NCBI GenBank assembly: GCA_018003315.1 | Contig: JAGNEJ010000013.1 | Location: 1-64,000 of the forward strand | Reading direction: 5' to 3' | Length of the DNA: 64,000 bases | From: Verrucomicrobiales bacterium | GTDB taxonomy: Bacteria; Verrucomicrobiota; Verrucomicrobiia; Verrucomicrobiales; V1-33 | Shown: positions 17,148-24,997 of the stretch, piece by piece | How positions within the stretch are numbered: position 1 is the stretch's first letter | Layout: each line of letters opens with the position of its first letter | Notes under the pieces: model-generated | The model's database searches: none | The model's input: only the letters and a program-made list of their open reading frames with translations | Told to the model about the DNA's origin: nothing | Position numbers and translations under genes: made by a program

Positions 17148-17732
17148 ATGAAACTCCATCCTTTCAGCCGCCACCGTCAAGGCTTCACCCTCATCGAACT
17201 GCTGGTCGTCGTTGCCATCATCGCGCTGCTTGCCGTGGGCATCATCAGCGGCTACACAAAAATCACCAAGGGAGCAAAGGTCAAGGCTTCCCAGATGGTC
17301 TGTGTGCAGGTGGCCAATGCCGTTTCGCAGTTTTACAGCGACTATGAAGGACTGCCGACGGAAGTGGGTGGTGAAGACACCGAGCAAACCAGCATGGAAG
17401 GCGATCTCATCGCCATTCTGCTGGCCAAGGGTGAGGTGGCCAAGAATCCGCGGAAACTCAACTACCTGGAAGGCATGAAGCAGGCGAAAAAAGGCTCCAG
17501 CGGCGCCTTCGAAGACGGTTTGGACTTTGAATCCGACCCGACCAAACCCACCCTGCTCGACCCGTGGGGCCAAGCTTATAAAATCAAAATGGATTCCGAT
17601 CTGAACAATGAAATCGAGAATCCGGAGAAAGACGCCACGCCGAAAATCATTCGCGGAAAGCGCTGCATCGTTTGGGCTCCAGGTCCGGATAAAAATTACG
17701 ACACCTGGAACGACAACGTGAAGTCCTGGTAA
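17148..17732 (+). CDS. type IV prepilin-like / type II secretion pseudopilin
   Basis: A 194-residue protein with a class III signal: basic leader MKLHPFSRHRQG, then FTLIELLVVVAIIALLAVG. Cleavage and N-methylation by prepilin peptidase would occur between Gly12 and Phe13, leaving the canonical Glu at mature position 5. The C-terminal half (LLDPWGQAYKI, IRGKRCIVWAPGPD) resembles the GspG-like pseudopilins that are numerous in Verrucomicrobia and Planctomycetes. It is a single-gene unit with a 224-nt upstream region. It could be a pilin subunit or a secretion pseudopilin; the PilT-type ATPases at 24998 and 26157 are candidates for acting in the same machinery. Confidence 0.88.
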   Translation: MKLHPFSRHRQGFTLIELLVVVAIIALLAVGIISGYTKITKGAKVKASQMVCVQVANAVSQFYSDYEGLPTEVGGEDTEQTSMEGDLIAILLAKGEVAKNPRKLNYLEGMKQAKKGSSGAFEDGLDFESDPTKPTLLDPWGQAYKIKMDSDLNNEIENPEKDATPKIIRGKRCIVWAPGPDKNYDTWNDNVKSW

Positions 17733-17885
17733 GCCCTGGGCATTGCGCGAGCGGCAAAGCCCCTCGCAACCGCCGCTGCAGCGCCGATTCCGGACGGAGC
17801 AGTCCGTGGTGAGGAGGGGGGATGCCAGAACGCGGGAAATTGTCGGCAGTGGACGCAGCGGCATTCTCCGGTTACCGGACGCAGC

Positions 17886-18764
17886 GTGAGATCGCTGCAT
17901 CTTTTTCTCCAACTGGCACGGACATCGAACCTGCCAACCATCTGGACCAACGCCCTGGTGCCTTGGGCGTTGTGCCATGCGGAGCCGTGCTGGCAACTGG
18001 CAGTTCTCGCCGTGGCGGGCAGCCTGCTTTATGCCGGCGGCTGCACGCTCAATGACGCCTTTGATGCCGAATGGGACGGTCGCCACCGCCCGGAACGCCC
18101 CATTCCCTCCGGCAGCTTAACAAAACGCGCCGTCTGCCTGGTCGGGACGGCGGAATTGACCGCAGGCATGATTCTGCTGGTCTGGCTGGGACTGCAGGCG
18201 GCGCTGGGCGGAATGCTGCTGGCCGCAGCCATTCTGCTCTACGACTGGCTGCACAAAAAATCGCCCTGGGCCGTGCTGCTCATGGGTTGGTGCCGCTTTC
18301 AGTGGGTGTTGACGGCCGCCGCCGCCACCGGAGTTGCAGCCCTGCCCGCAGCGCTCCTCGTGTATGCCTCGGCGCTGTTCCTCTACGTCGTGGGACTCAG
18401 TCTGGTGGCCCGGAGGGAAAGCCGAAAACCTTCCGGGGACCGGCCAGAAATCCTGGAGGTTGATCCCGCCCGCTGGCTGCCGCTGCTGCCGGTGGCGCTG
18501 GCCGCCTGGCTTTGGAGTGGGAAGGCCAGCGTCGCCCTGGCTGCGGCAGCCGTGGTGCCGTTCATTGCCTGGGTGAAACTGGCGGAATGGCGGTGTTTGC
18601 GACTCCAGCCGGTGCGCATCGGCACCTATGTTTCGCGCCTGCTGGCTGGCATCGTCCTGCTGGACCTGCTTTTTGCCGCAATCACGTGGGGCTGGAATGC
18701 CTTCTTCCTCGTTGCGTTTCTGCCGCTCTGCCTGTTGCTCCAGCGGAAATTCGCAGCTACCTGA
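17886..18764 (+). CDS. eboC: UbiA-like prenyltransferase, EboC family
   Basis: A 292-residue membrane protein of the UbiA superfamily with about eight hydrophobic segments. The first Asp-rich motif is LNDAFDAEWDGRHRPERPIP (near residue 55); the second Asp motif is poorly conserved. The neighbouring EboD-type dehydroquinate-synthase homologue identifies it as EboC, part of the ebo cluster studied in cyanobacteria, algae and some bacteria, which is thought to make a small prenylated precursor and help move products to the periplasm. The frame opens with GTG at 17886, directly before the first hydrophobic stretch; no ATG alternative is near. It is 36 nt upstream of eboD. Confidence 0.75.
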   Translation: MRSLHLFLQLARTSNLPTIWTNALVPWALCHAEPCWQLAVLAVAGSLLYAGGCTLNDAFDAEWDGRHRPERPIPSGSLTKRAVCLVGTAELTAGMILLVWLGLQAALGGMLLAAAILLYDWLHKKSPWAVLLMGWCRFQWVLTAAAATGVAALPAALLVYASALFLYVVGLSLVARRESRKPSGDRPEILEVDPARWLPLLPVALAAWLWSGKASVALAAAAVVPFIAWVKLAEWRCLRLQPVRIGTYVSRLLAGIVLLDLLFAAITWGWNAFFLVAFLPLCLLLQRKFAAT

Positions 18765-18800
18765 CTGAGCAGCGTCCCCCCCTTTTTTGCCGCCCGATCA

Positions 18801-19955
18801 ATGATCGACCACGCCATCCGCCTCACTTTCCGCCATCGCGTCATTTTCACTGAAGGCGTCTTCGCCCCCGAAAACCGCACTCTGGTCGAGGTGCTCCAAA
18901 TGGGCGGCGAAACCCGCCGGACACGCTGCCGCGTGCTCGTCCTCCTTGATGCCGGTCTCGTGCAGGCGGATCGGTCACTGCCTCATCGGGCTGCAGCCTG
19001 GTTTGCCCATCACCAGAATTGTCTCGATCTGCGCGGGGCTCCCGTGGTGCTGCCCGGCGGTGAGGCCTGCAAGAACGATCTCGAGTTGGTCCGCGCGTTG
19101 TGGCGTCGCTTCAATGAAGCCGGGCTGGACCGCCATTCGTGCGTCGTTGCCATTGGCGGCGGAGCCTTTCTGGATCTTGCGGGGTTTGCCGCCGCCACCG
19201 CGCACCGCGGCCTCCGCCTGGTGCGCCTGCCCACCACCACCCTCAGTCAGGGTGACGGCGGCGTGGGGGTGAAAAACGGCATCAACCAGTTTGGAAAAAA
19301 GAACTGGGTGGGCACCTTCGCCGTGCCCTTCGCCGTCATCAATGACCTGGCATTTCTGCCGCTGCTCCCGCCGGAAGAACGCCGCGCGGGCTTCATCGAG
19401 GCCGTCAAAGTTTCCCTCATCCGCGATGGGGAGTTTTTCCGCCGCATCGAGCAACTCGCCCCGCTCCTGAGGGAATTCGAATTGTCAGCCGTCCGCGAAG
19501 TCATCGAACGCAGCGCCGCGCTCCACGTCCGCCACATCGCCACCGGGGGCGATCCCTTTGAAATGGGCAGCGCCCGGCCGCTGGATTTCGGCCATTGGGT
19601 CGCCCATAAACTCGAACAACTGACGGAATTTTCTGTCAGTCACGGCAGCGCGGTCGCCATCGGCATGGCCGTGGATTTGGTCTATGCCGAATTGTCAGGA
19701 ATGCTGGCCCCGGACGCCTGCGAACGCATTCTGAGTCTCATTCGGAAACTGGGCTTTGCGACGTGGCACCCTGGCCTGCAGCAGGCGGATCAGACCGGCG
19801 AACCCGCCATTCTCCGCGGCCTTGAGGAATTCCGCGAACACCTCGGCGGCGACCTCTGCGTCACCCTCGTCACCGGCATCGGCGACGCGGTGGAAGTCCG
19901 CGAAATGGACCGCCCACGGGTGATCCAGGCCCTGGAAAAACTGCGCCAAGCCTGA
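18801..19955 (+). CDS. eboD: 3-dehydroquinate synthase-like protein, EboD family
   Basis: A 384-residue cytoplasmic sugar-phosphate cyclase homologue. Landmarks of the dehydroquinate synthase fold: VVLPGGEACKND near residue 77, GGGAFLDLAGFAAATAHRG (NAD-binding loop), LPTTTLSQGDGGVGVKNGIN, and metal ligands in GFIEAVKVS (Glu), LDFGHWVAHKLE (His) and VSHGSAVAIGM (His). The altered loop SQGDGGVGVKNGIN, where AroB has a Gln-Val-Asp-Ser-Ser-type segment, is typical of EboD and related cyclases rather than AroB. Co-located with eboC, it probably belongs to ebo-type metabolism rather than the shikimate pathway. The downstream oxidoreductase starts 9 nt after its stop. Confidence 0.8.
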   Translation: MIDHAIRLTFRHRVIFTEGVFAPENRTLVEVLQMGGETRRTRCRVLVLLDAGLVQADRSLPHRAAAWFAHHQNCLDLRGAPVVLPGGEACKNDLELVRALWRRFNEAGLDRHSCVVAIGGGAFLDLAGFAAATAHRGLRLVRLPTTTLSQGDGGVGVKNGINQFGKKNWVGTFAVPFAVINDLAFLPLLPPEERRAGFIEAVKVSLIRDGEFFRRIEQLAPLLREFELSAVREVIERSAALHVRHIATGGDPFEMGSARPLDFGHWVAHKLEQLTEFSVSHGSAVAIGMAVDLVYAELSGMLAPDACERILSLIRKLGFATWHPGLQQADQTGEPAILRGLEEFREHLGGDLCVTLVTGIGDAVEVREMDRPRVIQALEKLRQA

Positions 19956-19964
19956 GCCTCGCCA

Positions 19965-21224
19965 ATGCCCGTCACCTTGGCCATCATCGGAGCCGGCAGC
20001 CGCGGAAGAGGCTATGCCAGTTTTGCGGAAACCTTTCCGGAGCGGGCAAAAGTGGTGGCCGTGGCAGAACCCCGGGAGGAAATCCGCCATGCCCTGGCGC
20101 AGGCGCACCAGATTCCGCCGGAGCGGCAGTTTTCCACTTGGGAGCAGGCCGCCCGGCTGCCAAAATTTGCCGATGCCGTGGTCATCGCCACACAGGACCG
20201 GATGCACACCGCCCCGGCCCTGGCGTTTGCCGAAAAAGGCTGGCACATCCTGCTGGAAAAACCCATGGCCCCGACCGAGGCCGAATGCCGGGACATTGTC
20301 GCCGCTGTCAAACGTGCCGGCATCCACTTCGCCGTCGGCCATGTGCTGCGCTACACCCGTTACACCCGGCAGCTCAAAGCCATCCTGCAGCAGGGGCGTC
20401 TTGGGCGGATTGTCAGCATCCAGCATCTCGAACCCGTCGGCTACTGGCACCAGGCGCATTCTTTTGTCAGGGGCAACTGGAGCAGCACCGCACAGTCCAC
20501 CTTCATGCTCATGGCCAAATCCTGCCATGATCTCGACTGGCTGCGCCACCTCATGGCCGTCCCCTGCCGGGCCGTTTCCAGTTTCGGAGGACTCTTTCAT
20601 TTTCGCGCTGAAAACCGTCCCCCTGGCGCCGCGGAGCGCTGTCTGGACTGCTCCGTCGCCGCCCAGTGCCCGTATGATGCCCGGGCGTTTTACCTCGAGC
20701 GGCTGCGCTCCGGAAAATCCGGCTGGCCGGTCGATGTCCTGACGCCAAACCCGACCGAGGACACCCTTTTGGATGCCCTGCGCCATGGACCCTACGGGCG
20801 CTGCGTCTATGCCTGCGACAACGATGTCGTCGATCACCAGGTTGTGAACCTCGAGTTCGCCACCGGTGCCACCGCATCCTTCACCATGACCGCATTCAAT
20901 GAAGCCGCGCCGCGCATCACCAAAATTTTCGGCACCCGCGGCGAATTGTCCGGCGATGGAAGAATCCTGCGCCTCTTCGATTTCCTGACGGACGGGACGG
21001 AGGAGATTGACACGGACCCAGCGCCTGCGTCCGGAGTGCTGTCCGGCCATGGCGGCGGCGACTTCGGCCTCATGGATGCCTTCATTGCAGCCATCGAGAG
21101 CGGTGACGCCTCGCGCATTCTCTCAGGACCGGATGAAACCCTCGAAAGCCACCTCATCGCCTTCGCCTCAGAGCGCGCCCGGCTGCAACGCACCGTCGAA
21201 TCCATTCCGACGGAGGTTTGCTGA
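19965..21224 (+). CDS. Gfo/Idh/MocA-family oxidoreductase
   Basis: A 419-residue NAD(P)-dependent sugar dehydrogenase-like protein. The Rossmann motif is IIGAGSRGRGYASFA near residue 7, and the catalytic EKP motif is HILLEKPMAP near residue 96. KSCHDLDWLRHL near residue 187 is the conserved C-terminal-domain motif (the DxxxH-type region). The Cys-rich segment CLDCSVAAQCPYDA near residue 227 is seen in one subgroup of this family and might bind a metal. It is translationally close (9 nt) to eboD and may act on an ebo-pathway intermediate, though it is not a standard ebo gene. Substrate unknown. Confidence 0.88.
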   Translation: MPVTLAIIGAGSRGRGYASFAETFPERAKVVAVAEPREEIRHALAQAHQIPPERQFSTWEQAARLPKFADAVVIATQDRMHTAPALAFAEKGWHILLEKPMAPTEAECRDIVAAVKRAGIHFAVGHVLRYTRYTRQLKAILQQGRLGRIVSIQHLEPVGYWHQAHSFVRGNWSSTAQSTFMLMAKSCHDLDWLRHLMAVPCRAVSSFGGLFHFRAENRPPGAAERCLDCSVAAQCPYDARAFYLERLRSGKSGWPVDVLTPNPTEDTLLDALRHGPYGRCVYACDNDVVDHQVVNLEFATGATASFTMTAFNEAAPRITKIFGTRGELSGDGRILRLFDFLTDGTEEIDTDPAPASGVLSGHGGGDFGLMDAFIAAIESGDASRILSGPDETLESHLIAFASERARLQRTVESIPTEVC

Positions 21225-21362
21225 CTTCCCTCCACCACAAGCCTTTGATGAGTCGCCCTGCTGCATTGGAAAATCGAGTTGACCGCACCGGGGATGCGAC
21301 AGAGTTTATGCGCCCTTTCCGAAGATGCCTGCCATGAAACCAGGCTGCCGGAACTGTGACTC

Positions 21363-21842
21363 ATGACCCTGCACACCATCTCCGTTCTCGTGGAAAACAA
21401 ATTCGGCGTTCTGGCCCGCGTGGCCGGAATGTTCAGCGGCCGTGGCTACAACATTCACACCCTGAATGTCGGCCCCAGCCACGATCCCAAAGTTTCCCGC
21501 ATGACGCTGGTCGTCCGCGAAAAGGAGAACGTGCTCAACCAGATCATCAAGCAGTTGGACAAGCTGGTGGATGTCATTCAGGTGATCGACTTTCGCGAAG
21601 GCGACTACGTGGAGCGGGAGTTGGTGCTGGTGCAGGTGAAGGTGGACCGGCAAAGCCGCGCCGAGGTCATTGAACTGTGCGACATTTTCCGCGCGAAGAT
21701 CATCGACGTCAGCAAGGAAGTGCTGAGCATCGAAATCACCGGCGACAGCGGAAAAATCGCAAAATTCATCACCCTGATGGACAATTTCGGCGTGCTCGAC
21801 CTGACCCGCACGGGAAAGATCGCCCTGCCGCGGGTGGAATAG
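21363..21842 (+). CDS. ilvN: acetolactate synthase small (regulatory) subunit
   Basis: A 159-residue regulatory subunit for the first common step of branched-chain amino acid synthesis. The N-terminal ACT domain (HTISVLVENKFGVLARVAGM; GRGYNIHTLNVG) binds valine for feedback inhibition; the C-terminal domain (RAKIIDVSKEVLSIEITGD) contacts the catalytic subunit. Full length for the IlvH/IlvN family. No catalytic subunit gene (ilvB/ilvI) or ilvC lies in this window, so it is an orphan here. It stands alone between the ebo-type operon and a convergent isomerase gene. Confidence 0.95.
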   Translation: MTLHTISVLVENKFGVLARVAGMFSGRGYNIHTLNVGPSHDPKVSRMTLVVREKENVLNQIIKQLDKLVDVIQVIDFREGDYVERELVLVQVKVDRQSRAEVIELCDIFRAKIIDVSKEVLSIEITGDSGKIAKFITLMDNFGVLDLTRTGKIALPRVE

Positions 21843-21861
21843 CGCTCGAAATCCTGCGGGG

Positions 21862-22842
21862 TCAGAAAATTTTGACCTTGCTGAGGTCCTGGGTATCGAC
21901 CACGCCCACGGGATGGCCTGCAGCGTTGGTGACGATGACTTCATCGACACTGTGCTTTTCCAGCAGGTGGAGGAGGTGCCCGGCGAGGCGGTCCTCCTGA
22001 ATGGTGATGGGTCGGCGCGACATGAATCCCGCCACCGGCAGGCTGCCGACATTCGGATGCTGCTGGAATGCGCGTGCGAAGTCACCCTGCGTGAAAATGC
22101 CGGCAAGCATTCCCTCCGCATCCACCAGGACCACGGCTCCAGACTTCGCAGCAATCATGATTTGCAGGGCATCCAGCACAGTGGCCGCGGCGGAACACAG
22201 CGCCAGCCGCTCCCCCTTGCGCATGACATCGCTGACCCGGGTGAGCAGGGCGCGGCCCAGCGAGCCGCCGGGGTGCAGCCGGGCAAAGTCCTCCGGCTGA
22301 AAGCCGCGAGCCTCCAGGAGCACCATCGCCAGGGCATCTCCAAGCACCAGCATGACCGTGCTGGAAGACGTAGGCGCCAAATTCAGCGGACAGGCCTCCC
22401 GCTGCACGTTGGTGTCGAGCACGGTGTCTGCATGGCGGGCCAGGGTCGAGGCGGGATCGCCAGTGAGGGCGATGATCCGGACATCCATGCGCTTGAGGTG
22501 GGGCAGCAGGTTGATGAGTTCATCGGTTTCCCCGCTGGCGGAGAGCAGCAGCACCGCATCCCCGCCGTTGACCACGCCGAGGTCTCCGTGCAGGGCGTCC
22601 TGGGAATGCAGCGCCACAGCCGTGGCGCCGGTGCTGTTCAGCGTGGCGGTGATTTTTTGGGCGATGTTCCCGGACTTGCCCACACCGCAGACGATGATTT
22701 TCCGCTGCGTTTCTATCGCCCGTTTCAGCGTGTCCACCGCGTCGCAAAAGGCATCGCCCAGCCGCTGCAGCAGCCGCTGCAGTTCCGCAATTTCATTTTC
22801 AATGACCGCCCTGGCTTTTGTTAGGTAATCCATGGTTGACAT
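21862..22842 (-). CDS. kdsD: D-arabinose-5-phosphate isomerase (KpsF/GutQ family)
   Basis: Interconverts ribulose-5-phosphate and arabinose-5-phosphate, the first step towards Kdo of lipopolysaccharide. An N-terminal SIS domain carries CGVGKSGNIAQKITATLNST and LLLSASGETDE; LHPGGSLGRAL is the family hallmark linker. Two CBS domains follow (VSDVMRKGERL onward, and GFMSRRPITIQEDRLAGHL). In-frame start candidates are 22893, 22842 and 22833; the frame upstream of 22842 has no typical N-terminus, so Met at 22842 (MSTMDYLTKA) or 22833 is preferred. No Kdo gene is adjacent; the HU-family gene lies upstream on the same strand with a 186-nt gap. Confidence 0.9.
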   Translation of the reverse strand: MSTMDYLTKARAVIENEIAELQRLLQRLGDAFCDAVDTLKRAIETQRKIIVCGVGKSGNIAQKITATLNSTGATAVALHSQDALHGDLGVVNGGDAVLLLSASGETDELINLLPHLKRMDVRIIALTGDPASTLARHADTVLDTNVQREACPLNLAPTSSSTVMLVLGDALAMVLLEARGFQPEDFARLHPGGSLGRALLTRVSDVMRKGERLALCSAAATVLDALQIMIAAKSGAVVLVDAEGMLAGIFTQGDFARAFQQHPNVGSLPVAGFMSRRPITIQEDRLAGHLLHLLEKHSVDEVIVTNAAGHPVGVVDTQDLSKVKIF

Positions 22843-23028
22843 GCTTGACTGGCGGGCGGGGCAATTTTTGCCCATCCTCGGGCGCTTGACCATGAATGCC
22901 GCGCCGGATTTAGGGTCGCCAAGCCTGCGGGATGGTCGGCCCGCCGCGGGTTTGGCGACTGCGGGAGGTGTTCATGCCGCTGCGGGGGGCTTCCATGGAG
23001 CCATCGCGTCCAGGCCGTCACAGCACGG

Positions 23029-23382
23029 TCACTCGCTCTTTGCCTTTGCCTTTGCCTTTCCTTTTCCCTTGGTTTCGGAGAGCAGGGTGGGCAGCAACTG
23101 GGCAACTTTTTCCTTCATTTCCTTGCCCGGCTTGAACTTGACCACGGCACGCGGCGGGATGGGCACGTCCTTTTCCGGGGCATTGGGGTTGCGCCCGACC
23201 TTGGCCTTGGTCATGCGGATTTCGAAAGTGCCGAAATTGCGCAGGACGACTTCATTCTGGGCAGCGAGGTGGCTGGTGACGTTGTCCAGAAAATGCTGGA
23301 GGATCTTGAAGACCTGCTGCTGGGTTATTCCAACGGTGTCAGCGATTTCAACAACGAGGTCTCTTTTGGTAATGGTGGCCAT
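23029..23382 (-). CDS. HU/IHF-family DNA-binding protein with lysine-rich tail
   Basis: A 117-residue nucleoid protein. The core (RDLVVEIADTVGITQQQV; VVLRNFGTFEIRMTKAK; GRNPNAPEKDVPIPPRAVVKFKPG) is a standard HU/IHF fold with the DNA-intercalating Asn-Pro of the beta arm. The extra C-terminal tail is Lys/Gly/Ala-rich (KGKGKAKAKAKSE), reminiscent of histone H1-like tails. A longer frame reaches 23478, but the Met at 23382 is preceded by AAGGA seven nt upstream and begins the family sequence, so this start is chosen. The neighbouring SET-domain gene could encode a modifier of this tail. Confidence 0.92.
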   Translation of the reverse strand: MATITKRDLVVEIADTVGITQQQVFKILQHFLDNVTSHLAAQNEVVLRNFGTFEIRMTKAKVGRNPNAPEKDVPIPPRAVVKFKPGKEMKEKVAQLLPTLLSETKGKGKAKAKAKSE

Positions 23383-23521
23383 GGCAAATCCTTGGTAGGG
23401 TGGGGTTCGTAGCCACGCATCGTTGGGCGGATGGGTCCGAAAAGCAACGAAAAGTTCCACCTGCCGCCAGCAACACATTCAGGGGCTGCCAACCGCCGTT
23501 TTGGAGAGGAATCGACCCGTG

Positions 23522-24046
23522 CTAGGTCGCGCCGTTACTGGGCGTGGAGGCTGCCTGGCGCTTCTGGATCTCGCGCCGGAGCTGCTTCCATTGGTCTTCC
23601 GACACGATGTAGCCGACACACCGGCTGGTGCCGCAGCGGCACGGGTGTTCGTCCCAGTTTTCCACGTCAAATCCGTAATTCAGGGTGAGTTCCTCGCCCG
23701 CGGGGATGTCCCGAATAGCCAGATACCAGATGCGACCGCGGATGACCTCCGCCTCGCAGTTCGGATCGCAGGAGTGGTTCATGAGGCGCGCCACGTTGGC
23801 CGGAATATTGCCGTCCAGGTCGTAGCGCTTGTTGAGAACGAACAGATACACGGCACCTTCACCCGTCGATTTGCTCTTTTCAAAATGGGCGGTGCCGCGG
23901 CGCTGGGATTCCGCTTTGGTGATTTTTTCGCCGATGTATTCGATGACCCGTTCGCCCTTTCGAATCCCGCGTGCGGCATAGAGTCCATGGCCGTGGATCG
24001 GGGAGTTTTTGACGAGGTAGGGTTTGTCAGTCATGGAGGTGGACAT
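23522..24046 (-). CDS. SET-domain protein lysine methyltransferase
   Basis: About 174 residues, essentially a whole SET domain. Visible motifs: GHGLYAARGIRKGERVIEYIGE (pre-core), RLMNHSCDPNCEAE (the NHSCxPN cofactor/pseudoknot motif), and EELTLNYGFD (the catalytic Tyr region), followed by a post-SET-like Cys cluster CRCGTSRC that with the NHSC Cys can bind zinc. It would transfer methyl groups from SAM to lysines. Possible starts are Met at 24064, 24046 and 24034; none has a good Shine-Dalgarno, and 24046 was taken as a compromise. Bacterial SET proteins are known in Chlamydiae, where a histone-like protein is a target; the HU gene lies 139 nt downstream. Confidence 0.88.
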   Translation of the reverse strand: MSTSMTDKPYLVKNSPIHGHGLYAARGIRKGERVIEYIGEKITKAESQRRGTAHFEKSKSTGEGAVYLFVLNKRYDLDGNIPANVARLMNHSCDPNCEAEVIRGRIWYLAIRDIPAGEELTLNYGFDVENWDEHPCRCGTSRCVGYIVSEDQWKQLRREIQKRQAASTPSNGAT

Positions 24047-24195
24047 GGAATCGGGGATGAACATCGGGGTTCCGGCGAGCTTGATTTTGCCAGTCCGCAG
24101 TGTCACGTTGCCGGGAATCTGCAAAGCACCAGAGCGTTGCGTCTGCGAGACAAGCACAGACTGTTCCGTTTTCAACCCATCAACCACCACACCGC

Positions 24196-24414
24196 ATGGA
24201 AATCATGAATCCGGGAGAAATCCCACCGCCGACGCCTCCAGAGTCGCTACCGGGAGATTTCAAAACCCTGGCCGATCAGGCGCTGCGCGACGCCCGCGAA
24301 AAATGGAATGTCCTGTGGGAGGAAGGGGAAAAATTCGTCAGGCACCACCCTGGCAAGGCAGTTCTGGCCGCTCTTGGCACCGGATTTCTGCTCGGCATTC
24401 TCCTCAAGGACTGA
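24196..24414 (+). CDS. small DUF883 (ElaB/YqjD)-like membrane-anchored protein
   Basis: A 72-residue protein: Pro-rich start, a short amphipathic helix (LADQALRDAREKWNVLWEEG), then VRHHPGKAVLAALGTGFLLGILL, a His-Pro-Gly segment followed by one glycine-zipper membrane helix. This ending is typical of DUF883/ElaB-YqjD proteins, which anchor ribosomes or stress factors at the inner membrane in enterobacteria. A longer frame begins at 24100 inside the divergent SET leader, but the ATG at 24196 (MEIMNPG) is more natural. The next gene starts 12 nt downstream. Confidence 0.7.
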   Translation: MEIMNPGEIPPPTPPESLPGDFKTLADQALRDAREKWNVLWEEGEKFVRHHPGKAVLAALGTGFLLGILLKD

Positions 24415-24426
24415 CCCCTGCGCTCC

Positions 24427-24906
24427 ATGCAAGTTCCGATTTTTTCCACCTCCTCCGACGCCTCCCCGGCGCTGGAATCGCAGGTTCCTGCTGCCCCCGG
24501 CACGCCACCGCCAGCAGGTTTTTCTGCGGCTGCACCGCCGCCCATCCCGGACACGGCACCGTCCGGAGTCTCCACAGATTCGCCGATGGACAAACTGACC
24601 GCCTGGCTGAAAAGCCCCGCGGTGCTGGCTGGTGGCGCGGTGGTTGCCGGTGTGCTGGTGGCCCGGCTGGCGGGGCGCGACGTTCTGCGGCAGTGGGTTG
24701 GCAGCGTGGTGGCGGACCATTTGAAAAAGCGGCAGACCGCCGCGGCGGCTCCGGCGGCCGTGGCAGCGGAGCCGCCTGCAGCAGCCCCGCCGCCCGGCGG
24801 AGTGCTGGGCAGCGCCCTTCTGGGTGCGCTGACGGCCCAGGCGCTGCCGGTTTTGGTGGATGCCGCCAAGAAACTGCTTGCGCAAACCGCCGCCAAGAAA
24901 CATTAG
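24427..24906 (+). CDS. hypothetical Ala/Pro-rich membrane protein
   Basis: A 159-residue protein not recognised as any family. The first 50 residues are low complexity (Pro, Ala, Ser). One hydrophobic helix follows (SPAVLAGGAVVAGVLVARLAG, near residues 63-83), then a basic stretch HLKKRQ, another Ala/Pro-rich linker and a C-terminal amphipathic helix ending KKLLAQTAAKKH. It probably forms a unit with the preceding DUF883-like gene (12-nt gap) and may extend into the PilT-type ATPase genes 91 nt downstream. The open frame and codon pattern match the neighbours, so it is likely real. Confidence 0.6.
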   Translation: MQVPIFSTSSDASPALESQVPAAPGTPPPAGFSAAAPPPIPDTAPSGVSTDSPMDKLTAWLKSPAVLAGGAVVAGVLVARLAGRDVLRQWVGSVVADHLKKRQTAAAAPAAVAAEPPAAAPPPGGVLGSALLGALTAQALPVLVDAAKKLLAQTAAKKH

Positions 24907-24997
24907 GGCGGCGGATGCTGACGGCTGTTCCAGTCCGCTCTGCTCCGCCATTCCTTCCAACGATTTTTCCACTTTTTTCCAGCACTTTCCGCACTGT

